Positions 27,876 to 39,372 of a stretch of DNA of 52,339 nucleotides are shown piece by piece (positions within the stretch are counted from its first letter, which is position 1; every line of letters begins with the position of its first letter). The notes below the pieces were generated by a model. That model was not told the DNA's origin. It saw only the letters and a program-made list of their open reading frames with translations, and did no database searches. The position numbers were made by a program, and so were the translations under genes. Source of the DNA: Bacillus sp. JCM 19058 (lineage in GTDB: Bacteria; Bacillota; Bacilli; Bacillales_H; Bacillaceae_D); contig BAXO01000031.1 of assembly GCA_001310555.1 (NCBI GenBank), positions 1-52,339 on the forward strand, given 5' to 3'.

Positions 27876-28532
27876 GTGCATCCCTTGTTTGCAATTCTCC
27901 CTGCGGCAATCGCTCCAGCTATGGCTTTGTTGTCTTATTTTTATTTGCGAAACCAATATGAGCGGATGACGAATGCCCTAATATTGCGAACCTTTTTAAT
28001 CGGGGTATTGCTCGTATTTCCTGTTATGGTTCTTCAATACGCTTTTACAGTAGAGGGCTACTTCACTCACGCGGTTGCAAGAGCGGTTGTATTGTACGGT
28101 TTTTTTTGAAGAGTTTTTTTTAAATGGTTCATGCTTTTTTTTCTTTGCTTATCAGCACGCAAAATTAAAAAGAAGCTACGACGGCATCATATTTGGTGTA
28201 ACGCTGTCTCTTGGGTTCGCCTCGATGGAAAACGTCTTTTATTTGGTCGCCCATGGTGTTGAAAATGCTCTTGGTCGGGCGCTGATGCCTGTTTCCAGCC
28301 ATTCGCTTTACGGCGTAATCATGGGTTATTATATGGGCAGAGCAAAGGTCGAGCCGGAGCGGAAAAAATTTTTCTGTCTCTGTCACTCTGGTTACCAGTA
28401 CTTCTACATAGTGTGTACGATTTAATCTTGACGCTTTTTCATGTGTATTTCCTTTTTGCCATGATTCCTTTTATGTTTATACTTTGGTGGTTCGCTCTGC
28501 AAAAGGTGAAAGTAGCTAATTTAAATCGATAA
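27876..28532 (+). CDS. prsW: PrsW-type intramembrane metalloprotease, four apparent frameshifts
   Basis: Membrane protease known in Bacillus subtilis for site-1 cleavage of the anti-sigma factor RsiW. The family signature FFEEFFKWFML (EExxK), the GFASMENVFYLV block and the later LLHSVYDLIL His are present, all in membrane helices. Three T8 runs (28100-28107, 28114-28121, 28135-28142) are over-long and one base is missing near 28375; corrected length is about 217 residues. GTG 27876 follows AAGGAAAGG. An ECF sigma/anti-sigma pair lies about 9 kb upstream; a functional link is possible but its anti-sigma is not RsiW-like. Confidence 0.88.
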
Positions 28533-28556
28533 CAGAGAATCAAGGAGGTAGAATAT

Positions 28557-28718
28557 ATGTCACATCGTTATCGCGTAGTCATACGCTGTCAGCAGTGTGG
28601 AGAGAAGTATATTTTGCGTGGAAGGGAAACGGAGAACGGTGAATACGAAACAGGCTTTAAGCGGTGCGTTTGTGGAAATGATGACAAGCTAAACGTCGAT
28701 GTCACGCCTGAATCGTAA
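28557..28718 (+). CDS. small zinc-ribbon protein
   Basis: ATG 28557 with AAGGAGG in front encodes 53 residues starting MSHRYRVVIRCQQCGEKYIL. CxxC (11-14) and CVC near residue 39 form a likely four-Cys zinc ribbon. Soluble, charged, no membrane part. It follows prsW by 24 bases, so probably shares its transcript. No specific function is known to me. Confidence 0.72.
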   Translation: MSHRYRVVIRCQQCGEKYILRGRETENGEYETGFKRCVCGNDDKLNVDVTPES

Positions 28719-28725
28719 ATTACGC

Positions 28726-28755
28726 TTGCAAAAAAAGAACAATATGGTGTAATTT
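28726..28755 (+). promoter_or_regulatory. promoter of the SAM riboswitch transcript
   Basis: TTGCAA (28726-28731) and TAATTT (28750-28755), 18 bases apart, immediately upstream of the S-box aptamer. Confidence 0.5.
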
Positions 28756-28780
28756 TAACTAAATGAATGGAATACGAAAT

Positions 28781-28937
28781 TCTTATCGAGAGAGACGGAG
28801 GGAATGGCCCGATGAAGTCTCAGCAACCAGCCAACAATCGGTCAGGTGCTAAATCCATCAAGTCGTCATTGACTTGAAAGATAAGAAGAAGCTGAAAAGA
28901 CAAACACCTTCTTCTTAATGGATAGAAGGTGTTTTTT
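28781..28937 (+). promoter_or_regulatory. SAM-I (S-box) riboswitch with terminator
   Basis: The aptamer is closed by TCTTATC (28781-28787) and GATAAGA (28880-28886) and contains the conserved AGAGACGGAGGGAATGGCCC and GATGAAGTCTCAGCAACC blocks. The terminator AACACCTTCT/AGAAGGTGTT plus T6 follows at 28903-28937. SAM binding should terminate transcription of the metI-yitJ-metH genes. The next start codon is 134 bases downstream. Confidence 0.95.
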
Positions 28938-29070
28938 GTTTTTACTCAGGAGCAGATCCGCACTCAAACAACGATTATCCGGGTGCGAATACGAGCATGA
29001 ACGTTTCCGTCCGTAGAAGAAAGTTCTGCAATGGCACGTTCACGGTACGAAAAGGAACGGGAGGATGACA

Positions 29071-30190
29071 ATGAGACGAGAGCAATTAGAAACAGCATTA
29101 GTGCAAATCGGAAATCGCCGCGACGATCGAACTGGAACGATTAATACACCCGTTTATTTTTCGACCGCCTATCGGCATACCGGCATCGGGGAATCGACTG
29201 GTTATGATTATGCGAGAACAGGCAACCCGACACGAGAGGTGGTTGAGCAAGCGATCGCGACGTTAGAGCAAGGCGATCAAGGCTTTGCTTGCAGCTCGGG
29301 AATGGCGGCACTGCAAACGGTATTTTCATTATTTGAGCAAGGAGACGAAATTCTTTCCTCTCAGGATCTGTATGGCGGCACGTACCGATTATTTGAAGGC
29401 GGTTGGAAACGCTGGGGGCTGAAGTTTTCTTATCTTGATCCGCGCAACCTCGAGGAAGTCGAGGCGGCTGTGACCAAAAAGACGAAAGCGTTATTTATCG
29501 AGACTCCTACGAATCCATTAATGCAAGAAGCGTCGATTCCGGAGTTAGCTAATATTGCTAAAAAGTACAATCTTCTCTTTATCGTTGACAATACATTTTA
29601 TACCCCTCTTTTGCAGCAGCCGCTAGTTGAAGGGGCAGACATTGTCGTACACAGCGCTTCAAAATATTTAGGAGGACATAATGACCTGATCGCCGGCCTG
29701 ATCGCGGCTAAAGGGGAGAAGGTGTGCGAGCAGCTCGCCTATTATCATAATGGTGTCGGTGCCACTTTACCTCCATTCGATTCTTGGCTTTTAATCCGCG
29801 GACTGAAAACATTGGCTTTACGGATGGAAAAGCATGAGGAAAATGCGAAGATGATCGTCGATTACTTAAAGCAAAGCTCAGCCGTGACCGATGTTCTTTA
29901 TCCGGGCAGGGGTGGTATGGTTTCATTCCGAATCGCCGCTGAAGAGTGGGTCAATCCTTTTTTTACAGCAGCTTAAATTAATTTCATTTGCGGAAAGTCT
30001 TGGCGGAGTGGAAAGCTTACTCACTTACCCGGCAACACAAACCCATATGGATATTCCGGAGGAAGTCCGGGTCGCCACCGGCGTATGTAATCGACTGCTT
30101 CGCTTTTCCGTCGGCATTGAGCGCGGTGAGGATTTAATCGCCGATCTCGATCAAGCATTGCATTACGCGTCCCAAACAAATGACTTATAA
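29071..30190 (+). CDS. metI: cystathionine gamma-synthase / O-acylhomoserine thiolyase, one apparent frameshift
   Basis: PLP enzyme joining an acylated homoserine to cysteine or sulfide in methionine synthesis. Visible: GYDYARTGNPTREVVE, DLYGGTYRLFE, the PLP-Asp region FIVDNTFYTPLLQQP and the PLP Lys in VHSASKYLGGHNDL. T7 29958-29964 carries one extra T; removing it restores LQQLKLISFAESLGGVESL and the end at 30190, about 372 residues. ATG 29071 is correctly spaced from GGGAGG; ATG 29065 is too close. First gene under the SAM riboswitch. Confidence 0.93.
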
Positions 30191-30241
30191 CAGAAAAGGA
30201 TACCTGAACGAAACGTTGAATTCCAAGAGGAGGGAACAGGA

Positions 30242-32074
30242 GTGAAATTAGTTGATAAATTAAAAAAATACAATCATTATCGGTGATGGTGCCATGGGGA
30301 CCCTTCTCTATGAGCAGGGGATCGATCAATGTTTTGAGGAGGTTAATTTAAGTCAGCCTGAAATGATCTATCAGGCCCATCAAAACTATGTACTTGCTGG
30401 AGCAGAATTACTTCAAACAAATACGTATGCAGCAAATCGTTTGAAGCTGCAAAAATACGGGCTTGAATGGAAAATGAAGCCCATTAACGAGGCCGCTGTC
30501 AAGCTGGCGAAGCAGGCTGCCGGTCAGAACATTCATGTCGTTGGAACAGTCGGTGGGATTCGCCGCTTTCAAATGGAGGAATGGAGCTTGCAAGAAGTGG
30601 AATCCGCCTTTTTTTGAACAAATGCAGGTTCTGCTTGAAAATCATGTCGATGGACTGTTACTCGAGACGTTTTACGATCTGGAAGAGGCTGTTTTGGCTG
30701 CCAAGCTTGCAAGAAAGCTGACGGATGAAGCGCTGATCGTTAATGTATCATTAGGTGAGATCGGCGTATTAAACGGCGGTATTCCCGTGTCCGATGCATT
30801 TGAGCAGTTGATCGCTGCCGGGGCCGATGTCGTCGGTTTAAATTGTCGGATGGTCCGTACCATATGTTACGCTCATTTGAATCAGTACCTTTGCCGCAAC
30901 AAGCCTATTTGTCGGCTTATCCGAATGCCAGCTTGCCCGACTATAGAGATGGCCGCTTTTTTTTATAACTCGAATCCTGACTATTTTGCCAATATGGGCG
31001 TAAAATTCATTGAGCAAGGAGTTCGTTTATTAGGAGGCTGCTGCGGAACTACGCCCGAACAAATCAAAGCTTTTGCAAAGGTGGCGAAAAATAGGGAGCC
31101 GATTACTGAAAAAAAAGGTAAAGCCATTGGTCGTTTCCGTTAAACCGCGCAACAGTCTTCCTACTAATCAAAGTACGCTTCCTGAGCTGGTCCGTGAGCG
31201 GAAATCGGTCATTGTTGAGCTTGATCCACCAAAGAAGCTCAATACATCAAAGTTTTTTCAAGGAGCGAGAGCTTTAAAAAGCGCGGGCGTCGATGCGATT
31301 ACGATGGCAGATAACTCACTCGCCTCCCCGCGCGTTGATAACCTTGCATTAGGAACGATGATTAAAGAGCAAATCGGTGCACGACCGCTCGTTCATATTA
31401 CGTGTCGCGATCGCAATTTAATCGGCTTACAGTCGCATTTAATGGGGCTGCATGCGCTCGGTATGAATGATATACTTGCGATTACTGGAGATCCGTCGAA
31501 GATTGGCGATTTCCCTGGAGCCACCTCAGTTTACGATGTATCTTCGATTCAGCTACTTTCTTTAATTAAGCAGTTGAATGAAGGCCTGTCTTTTAGCGGA
31601 AAGGATTTGGGGCAAAAAGCGAACTTTTCCGTTGGAGCCGCCTTTAATCCGAATGTCCGGAATTTAGAAAAGGCTGTCAAGCGAATGGAACGAAAAATCG
31701 CCAGCGGCGCTGATTATTTTATGACGCAGCCGATTTATAATGAGAACCAGCTCGAAGCTCTGTATAATGAAACAAAGCATTTAAATGAGCCTGTTTATAT
31801 CGGAATTTTACCTTTGACAGGAACGCGCAATGCCGAATTTTTGCATAACGAGGTGCCTGGTATTACATTAACTGATTCTGTTCGCCAAGCTATGGCATCC
31901 TGCGGCGACGATCGTCAGGCTGCTGCGGCAGAGGGTATTCGAATTGCTAAGGACTTAATTGATACCGCCCTTCATTATTTTAACGGCATTTACTTAATTA
32001 CCCCATTTTTACGCTATGAAATGACGGTTGAGCTTACCGAATATATTACTGAAAAAGCTGCCGTCAACCCGTAA
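30242..32074 (+). CDS. yitJ: bifunctional homocysteine S-methyltransferase / methylenetetrahydrofolate reductase, five apparent frameshifts
   Basis: A fusion of the YitJ type. The N-terminal half is a homocysteine methyltransferase TIM barrel ([16 protein letters not shown], then zinc-ligand [10 protein letters not shown] near residue 285). The C-terminal half (about 320-610) is a MetF-like flavoprotein ([54 protein letters not shown]). Shifts: A7 30262-30268, T7 30609-30615, missing G about 30852 compensated by T8 30957-30964, and A8 31109-31116. GTG 30242 follows GAGGAGGG. It supplies 5-methyl-THF to MetH downstream and lies in the S-box operon. Confidence 0.9.
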
Positions 32075-32117
32075 AAAGTATAAGAAAAAAAAGAGGATAG
32101 GATGGGAGACAAATCGA

Positions 32118-35100
32118 ATGGCAAAGTCTTTATTTGAACAGCAATTGGAAAAGAAAATCGTCATTTTGGATGGCGCGATGGGGACGATGCTGCAGCAGGC
32201 CGGACTCAGTGCTGCTGATTTTGGCGGCGAGGAATACGAAGGATGTAATGAATACTTGAATAAAACAGCTCCCCATGTACTTGAGAGAATACATCGTGCT
32301 TATCTCGAAGCGGGAGCAGACGTCATATCAACAAATACATTCGGCTCAACGAATATTGTTCTTGATGATTATGATCTCGGCGATGAGGCGGAGGAGCTAA
32401 GTCAGCTTGCTGCTGAGCTTGCTAAAGCTGCTGCCGTCGAATACTCGACAGCTGACTGGCCACGTTTCGTTGCTGGAGCCATGGTCGACGACAAAGTCTC
32501 TCTCTGTAACAGGAGGAGCTACCTTTGAACAATTAATCGACTCGTATCGTGAGCAGGCTCGTGGTTTAATTCAAGGCGGGGTCGACCTGCTATTGCTGGA
32601 GACGAGTAGGATATGAGAAACGTCAAAGCGGCATTTATCGGTATAAAGCAGGCATTTGCTGACCGGAAAACCGAGCTGCCTCTGCTTATTTCCGGAACGA
32701 TAGAACCGATGGGAACGACGCTGGCCGGCCAAAATATCGAAGCGTTTTATTTGTCGCTGGAGCATATGAAACCGACAGTTGTTGGGCTAAACTGCGCAAC
32801 AGGGCCTGAATTCATGCGCGATCATATTCGCTCACTTTCAGAACTGGCGACCACCTATACTAGCTGTTATCCGAATGCGGCTTGCCGGACGAAGAAGGAA
32901 ACTATCATGAATCGCCTGAATCACTGGCACAAAAGCTCGCAGGATTTGCCGAAAAAGGCTGGCTTAACCTTGTCGGAGGCTGCTGCGGGACTACACCTGC
33001 TCATATTGCAGCGCTAGTTAAGGCGCTAGAGCCGTATCAGCCCCGAAAATTAAAGGACAGTCATCCGCACGCAGTCGCCGGAATTGACCCGCTCATTTAC
33101 GATGAGAGCATGCGCCCATTATTTGTCGGCGAACGGACAAATGTTATTGGCTCACGCAAATTTAAACGATTGATAAGCGAAGGGAAATATGAGGAGGCAG
33201 CGGAAATTGCCCGCGCACAAGTGAAGCGCGGCGCCCATGTGATTGACGTCTGCCTTGCCGATCCGGATCGGGAAGAGCTCGAGGATATTCAGGAATTCCT
33301 TTCGTATGCTGTAAATAAAGTAAAGGTTCCGCTTATGATCGATTCAACTGATGAAGCGGTCATTGAAAAAGCGTTAACGTATTCGCAAGGGAAGGCGATT
33401 ATTAACTCGATCAATCTCGAGGACGGCGAGGAACGGTTTGAAAAGGTCATCCCACTCGTAAAACGATTTGGTGCGGCAGTTGTTGTCGGGACGATCGATG
33501 AAGAAGGGATGGCTGTCACTGCTGAGCGTAAATTGCAGGTCGCCAAACGCTCCTTCGACCTTCTCGTCAATAAATACGGTCTAGAGGCGAACGATATTAT
33601 TTTTGATCCGCTCGTTTTTCCTGTCGGAACGGGAGACGAGCAGTACATCGGCTCCGCTCAAGCGACGGTGGAAGGAATACGACTGATTAAAGAAGCCTTA
33701 CCGGACTGTTTGACGATATTAGGCGTCAGCAATGTCTCCTTCGGTTTGCCACCAGTCGGACGAGAAGTATTAAATGCCGTTTATTTATATCATTGCACAG
33801 TTGCCGGTCTCGATTATGCGATAGTTAACACAGAAAAGCTTGAGCGCTACGCCTCGATTCCCGAAAAGGAAAAAGAGCTTGCCAAAGAGCTGTTGTTTGC
33901 CACAACCGATCAAAATTTGGCTGAGTTTACCGCCTTTTATCGCGGAAAGAAGGCGGAAAAAAAAGGTCGAGAGCTCAAACCTGACATTAGAGGAACGATT
34001 AGCCTACTATATTATCGAAGGCTCAAAGGAAGGTTTAGTTTCCGATTTGGAGCAAGCTTTGCAAAAATTTAAAGACCCTCTCGATATTATTAACGGACCG
34101 TTAATGAAAGGTATGGATGAGGTCGGCAGACTGTTTAACAATAATGAACTGATCGTTGCTGAAGTATTGCAAAGCGCCGAGGTGATGAAAGCTTCCGTTG
34201 CCTTTCTCGAACCGTACATGGAGAAGAAGAGTGATGATAACGGGAAAGGAAAAATTATTCTTGCGACAGTTAAGGGCGATGTTCATGACATCGGCAAAAA
34301 TCTCGTTGAAATAATATTAAGTAATAACGGATTCAAAATTGTCAATCTCGGCATCAAAGTGACATCTAACCAATTAATTGAAGCAATTGCAAAAGAAAAA
34401 CCAACGGCAATCGGTTTATCAGGACTCTTAGTCAAATCTGCTCAGCAAATGGTATTAACCGCACAGGATTTACGGCAGCAAAACGTTTCTATACCGATTC
34501 TTGTCGGCGGCGCAGCACTGACACGAAAGTTTACAAATACAAAAATAGCTGCTGAATATGAAGGGCTCGTTTTATACGCTAAAGATGCGATGAATGGGCT
34601 TGAAATTGCGAACCGGATCGTTCAGCCGGGCGGGCAACAGCGAATGGCTGAGGAGCTTGCGAAAGAGGCTCACGCTCGAGAAGAAGTACAGCAAAAGCGA
34701 CCACAGTCCGTTCAAGTGATCGATAAGCCAAAACGCTCCGACGTTGCGATGGATGTAAAGGTTTATACGCCTACTGATCTAAAGGCGCATATTTTGCGGG
34801 ATTACTCAATCGCCCATCTCGAGCCGTATATTAACATGCAAATGCTGCTCGGACGTCATTTAGGCTTACAAGGGAAGGTGAGCCGGCTTCTTGATGAAGG
34901 AAATGAGCGGGCGCTTGCTTTAAAAGAAAAGGTTGATGCGCTGCTTCAAAGAGTTAAACAGAAAAAGCTTCTAAAAGCGCACGGAATGTACCGATTTTTT
35001 CCAGCACAAGGAGATGGTGACGACATTATCATTTATGATCCGAACAATCAGCAAGCTGTGCTGGAGCGCTTTAGCTTTCCACGGCAACCTCGCGCACCGT

Positions 35101-35560
35101 ATTTATGTCTAGCGGATTACTTACGGCCGGTTTCAAGCGGAGAAATGGATTACGTTGGCTTCCTTGCCGTGACCGCGGGTCAGGGGGTACGTGATTTGGC
35201 AGAGACGGCGAAGGAGGAAGGCGACTACCTCTTCAGTCATTTAATTCAAGCGAGCGCACTGGAAATTGCCGAAGGCTTCGCTGAACGAGTTCACCAGCAA
35301 ATGCGCGATCGCTGGGGCTTTCCCGATTCGGCAGACTTTACGATGCGCAACGATTTGCTGCCAAATACCAAGGGGTTCGCGTATCATTTGGCTATCCGGC
35401 CTGTCCGAATCTCGAAGATCAGGAAAAGCTCTTTCGCCTACTACAGCCTGAGAAAATCGGAATCGAGCTGACCGAAGGGTATATGATGGAGCCAGAGGCT
35501 TCCGTAACAGCTATGGTATTTGCTCACCCAGAAGGACGATACTTTAATGTTCTTTCCTAG
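32118..35560 (+). CDS. metH: cobalamin-dependent methionine synthase, six apparent indels
   Basis: Transfers methyl from 5-methyl-THF to homocysteine through B12. Domains in order: homocysteine domain (ILDGAMGTMLQQAG to [10 protein letters not shown]), pterin domain (GERTNVIGSRKFKRLISEGK onward), B12 cap and Rossmann domain with GDVHDIGKN (His ligand) and LVGGAAL, and SAM-activation domain (GFPDSADFTMRND, then corrected YQGVRVSFGYPACPN). Indels: two missing bases about 32481, missing about 32610 and 32880, extra A in A8 33957-33964, missing A about 35364. Corrected length about 1147 residues. Last gene of the S-box operon; a terminator follows. Confidence 0.94.
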
Positions 35561-35588
35561 CAAAAAAAAGTCTCCGCTATTGAGACTC

Positions 35589-35637
35589 AGCTTGTCGACA
35601 AAGTCCCGTAAAACAGGACAGTCGGCAAGCTTTTTTT
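35589..35637 (+). terminator. terminator of the methionine operon
   Basis: AGCTTGTCGAC (35589-35599) and GTCGGCAAGCT (35621-35631) followed by T7. Confidence 0.85.
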
Positions 35638-35682
35638 GTATGGAGCAAAAATGTCATGATATAACGAGTTAGCTCATCTCCT

Positions 35683-35756
35683 GGGATAGGGACACATATT
35701 CCGCAAGCCGACATGGGATTTCTACGCCCGCCTGCTGGAGCCGGCCCACCTATCCC
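35683..35756. other. GC-rich inverted-repeat element in the metH-sleB gap
   Basis: GGGATAGG (35683-35690) and CCTATCCC (35749-35756) enclose a GC-rich insert with further pairing (AAGCCG with CCGGC). The plus strand also holds a short frame ending PAGAGPPIPFTQIE at 35775 with only an internal ATG at 35713. The rest of 35561-36160 is AT-rich with no supported gene. Confidence 0.4.
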
Positions 35757-36160
35757 GTTCACTCAAATAGAGTAAAAAAAGGGGAATAACCCGTCTCTCA
35801 CCACACATTATATTAAAAGCATAACCATTGTTTGAGGCGGTAACGTCTAAAAACCTAGAGAATTAATGAACGGAATTGCTGATCAAAGTCAACTGGCCGA
35901 AGAAATTAATCTCTACATTCTAAGTCTCCACTATGGTGATTTTTTTCGTTAAAAAGTGGTCTGTATTTTCACCTCCCTAAACTTCAATGGTGCGATTTAA
36001 GGTGGTCCCGCAATTTTAGTAAGTTAACGCCCTAATTGAAGTTTTTTAGTCGAGCTTGAATAAAAAAGGAGTGATGACAAACACTATCCATAATTATCAT
36101 GACGAGTCATAAATCTCCGTCGTGAAACAGTTAAAGGCATAAAGGAGGTAGGAAGCAGTA

Positions 36161-37091
36161 ATGAAAAAAAGGTATTGTGATTTCTTTTAAATGGATTGTA
36201 GTCATCGCGTTACTAAGTACTAGCTTCGTTTTCTCGGCAGTGACACCGACACAAGCTTTTACAGAACAAGTCATTCAAAAAGGTGCCACTGGCGACGACG
36301 TAGTCGAATTACAAGCCAGGTTACAGTATATCGGCTTTTATAACGGAAAAATCGATGGCGTTTTTGGCTGGGGGACGTATTGGGCTGTCCGAAATTATCA
36401 AAATGAATTTGGGCTAGAAATTGACGGGTTCGTAGGACCTGACATGAAAGATATGCTTGCGCGTTCGACTGATTACGATCAGGAATTCGTTCAGAGAGCG
36501 TTGAATGAGGGGCGTAAGTTCACTCACTATGGCAAAACGCCAAAAGAAATTCAAAAGGGACCGAAAGGTAGCGCGACCGAGCAGCAGCAAAAAAGGCAGG
36601 CACCGAGCCAGCAGCCAAGTCAGCAGCCTGCAGCGCCAGAAGAGCAGCCCGGTGAACCTGCCCCGTATGACGAAGTACCAGGGGAACAAAATAATGAAAT
36701 GACGATTGAAAAAGCGACAAATGTTCCTTCCGGCTATTCAGACAACGATATCCGACTCATGTCAAACGCGGTTTTCGGTGAGGCGCGTGGAGAGCCCTAC
36801 GTCGGGCAGGTGGCAGTTGCCGCCGTTATCCTGAACCGGGTCAACAGCCCAACTTTTCCAGATACGATATCCGGTGTTATCTTTGAGCCTCGAGCATTTA
36901 CAGCGGTAGCAGATGGACAAATTTGGTTAGAGCCGGACGATACCGCGCGAAGAGCTGTTCTTGATGCATTGAACGGTCAGGATCCGACAGGGAATGCGAT
37001 GTATTATTTTAACCCTGATACAGCGACTTCGGGCTGGATTTGGACGAGACCGCAAATTAAAAAGATTGGTAAGCATATTTTTGCTCATTAA
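36161..37091 (+). CDS. sleB: spore cortex-lytic enzyme SleB, one apparent frameshift
   Basis: Lytic transglycosylase that degrades spore cortex during germination. A signal peptide (KWIVVIALLSTSFVFSAVTP) leads into a peptidoglycan-binding domain (about 35-95, GDDVVELQARLQYIGFYNGK), a Gln/Pro-rich linker and the hydrolase domain (about 190-308) with SNAVFGEARGEPYVGQ, whose Glu is the predicted catalytic residue. A7 36164-36170 at the start has one extra A; the corrected N-terminus is MKKGIVISFKW. AAAGGAGG precedes the ATG. It is followed by ypeB, needed for its stability in the spore. Confidence 0.94.
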
Positions 37092-37116
37092 TCATTACTT
37101 TTGGAGGTGAAGAATA

Positions 37117-38465
37117 TTGATTCGCAACATAATAATCGGTGTCCTGGCAGTGGCGTTAATTTATACCGGCTACTGGGGCTTTCAGGAACGCGAGCAAAAG
37201 CAAGTTATTATGAATAGTATGGAAGGTAATTATCAAAGAGCGTTTCATGAACTAGCCTATCATATTGATCAAATTGAAGACCAGCTCGGTACGACATTGG
37301 CGATGAATACTCGAAAACAACTAACCCCTGCACTTTCTGATGTTTGGCGGGTCACGAGCGTCGCACACGGAAAATTAGGAGAGCTGCCGCTTAGTTCCCT
37401 CGAACTCGATAAGACGGAAGAATTTTTATTCAAACTTGGAAAATTTAGTTACCAAACCTCTATCCGCGATTTGGATAAAGAACCGTTGAGTGAAAAGGAG
37501 TACGAAAGGCTAGAGAAGCTTTATTCGCTCTCAAAGGATATTCGGCACGAGGTCAGGACGAGTCAAGCAACTGTGCTCGGCAGAGGCGAACGTTGGCTTG
37601 ATTTGGAAAAGGAAATTAATTCAGCAAATCAAACGGAGAATAATAATTCCGTTGTCAACAATTTCGAAGTGATGAATAAATCAATTGAGGGTTTTAGTGA
37701 ATCAGAATGGGGTCCAGAGAATGCGGCAATCGATGATTTAAACGGAGAATTAAAAAAAGGCGTTATCAGGGAGAAGATAAGCAAGGAGAAAGCAAAACGA
37801 AAAGCTTTGGATTACTTAGGAATGGACGAGAATATTGCCGTTGAAATTTTTGACTCAGGTGACGGTCTCGAATATCCAGCGTATTCGATGGTCATTGATG
37901 ACCCAGATCATGAGACTAATTATCATATGGATATGAGTGTCATGGGTGGGCATCCAATTTGGTTTATGCAGGATCGTCAAATTAATGAACAGAATATTAG
38001 CTTGAACGAAGCTTCAGAAAAAGCGGAGAAGTTTCTTGAAGAGCACGGTTTTAAAGGCATGCAGCTTAGTGACAGTAGGCAATACGATTCAGTTGGTTTG
38101 TTTGAATATGTTTTCTTGGACGATAACGTTCGGGCCTACACCGATTCTGTAATGATGGGTGTTGCGCTTGATGACGGTGATGTAATTAGCTTTGAAGCAA
38201 AGGATTACTTAATCCATCATAAAGAGCGTGATTTGGATGAACCGAAGCTGACGGCCGAAGAGGCGTACGAAAAAGTCAACCCGCGTTTGGAAATTATGGA
38301 GGATCACATCGCATTGATTGAAAATGAACTCGATGAAGAAGTGCTCTGCTACGAATTTTATGGATCTTGAATGACGAAACGTATCGAGTCTTTATTAACG
38401 CAGCGGATGGCCAAGAGGAAAAGGTCGAAAGAATGCAGCAGTCTGAGACTGTGTATCAGTACTAA
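37117..38465 (+). CDS. ypeB: germination protein YpeB, one apparent frameshift
   Basis: Partner and inhibitor/stabiliser of SleB in dormant spores. N-terminal membrane anchor (NIIIGVLAVALIYTGYWGF), a helical domain, then PepSY-type repeats (ISKEKAKRKALDYLGM, ISLNEASEKAEKFLEEHGF, LTAEEAYEKVNPRLEI). The frame breaks near 38364; with one base added it ends LNDETYRVFINAADGQEEKV and QSETVYQY at 38465, about 449 residues, the normal size. TTG 37117 follows GGAGGTG. Co-transcribed with sleB (25-base gap). Confidence 0.93.
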
Positions 38466-38545
38466 ATACGCGCTTATTGCGAAAGCTCGTCTATAGAGAG
38501 CCAGCCAATATTGAGCGTACAGAAAAAGGTTATATTCTTAAAAGG

Positions 38546-38576
38546 GAAGAAGCGCTAATGTGGCTTCTTCTTTTTT
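38546..38576 (+). terminator. terminator of sleB-ypeB
   Basis: GAAGAAGC (38546-38553) and GCTTCTTC (38563-38570) followed by six Ts. Confidence 0.85.
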
Positions 38577-38611
38577 GCTCCGTATTAAATCGACGTTTTT
38601 TTTCGCTTTCG

Positions 38612-38641
38612 TTAGACCGTCTTTTCAGAGTGTGGTAATAT
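38612..38641 (+). promoter_or_regulatory. candidate SigA promoter of cmk
   Basis: TTAGAC (38612-38617) and TAATAT (38636-38641), 18 bases apart, about 50 bases before the cmk start. Confidence 0.5.
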
Positions 38642-38691
38642 AAACTGAAGGGATTTAACGTTAAATTAGAAAAGTAGTCGTTGGAGAGTGT

Positions 38692-39351
38692 GTGAAGATG
38701 GAAAATAGGATTAATATTGCGATCGATGGCCCAGCTGGAGCAGGTAAAAGTACGGTAGCACGGCTTGTCGCAAAGAAGCTTTCATTCTTATATATTGATA
38801 CGGGAGCCATGTATCGGGCACTGACCTATGCGGCATTGAACAATCGGATCGCAACCGATGATGGAGGGGCATTGCGGCAGCTGTTGGATCGAAGCCAAAT
38901 TCGCTTCATCAACAATGAGTCAAAGATGAGCGTGCACTTAAATGGGCACGATGTAACGGAGGCCATTCGCATGGCGGAAGTTAACCAGCATGTGTCTCAA
39001 GTGTCCAGCCATCCCGAAGTGCGTGAGGAAATGGTTGAACGGCAGCGGCAAATGGCCAAGGAAGGGCAAGCTGTCTTGGATGGCCGAGATATCGGTACAC
39101 ATGTATTGCCGCAAGCTGGCGTCAAGGTATTTCTGACAGCAACTGTAGAAGAGCGCGCTAGGCGAAGGCATGAGGAGCAGGTTGCCAAAGGAATTCCTTC
39201 TCGCTTTGAACAGCTGAAGCAGGAAATTGCCAGACGGGATGAACTAGATTCCACTCGAGAAGTCGCTCCGCTGCAAAAGGCAAAGGATGCGATAGAGATT
39301 GATACAACTTCGCTTGCGATCGCTGATGTAGCCAGAAGATTATTGAGCTAG
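38692..39351 (+). CDS. cmk: cytidylate kinase
   Basis: Phosphorylates CMP and dCMP using ATP. P-loop IAIDGPAGAGKSTVARLVAK (residues about 9-28), YIDTGAMYRALTYAA, DGRDIGTHVLPQAGVKVFLT and the lid region with RARRRHEEQ are all present. Intact, 219 residues from GTG 38692; ATG 38698 is an alternative, with GGAG closer to GTG. First gene of the cmk-plsC-rpsA cluster. Confidence 0.96.
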   Translation: MKMENRINIAIDGPAGAGKSTVARLVAKKLSFLYIDTGAMYRALTYAALNNRIATDDGGALRQLLDRSQIRFINNESKMSVHLNGHDVTEAIRMAEVNQHVSQVSSHPEVREEMVERQRQMAKEGQAVLDGRDIGTHVLPQAGVKVFLTATVEERARRRHEEQVAKGIPSRFEQLKQEIARRDELDSTREVAPLQKAKDAIEIDTTSLAIADVARRLLS

Positions 39352-39372
39352 CGAAGGAGCGGGTGACCTGAT

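Noticed and set aside
36074..36112. Twelve-codon ORF after AAAAAAGGAGTG upstream of sleB
   Set aside because: The ribosome site is only two bases from the ATG and the product is trivial; treated as chance.
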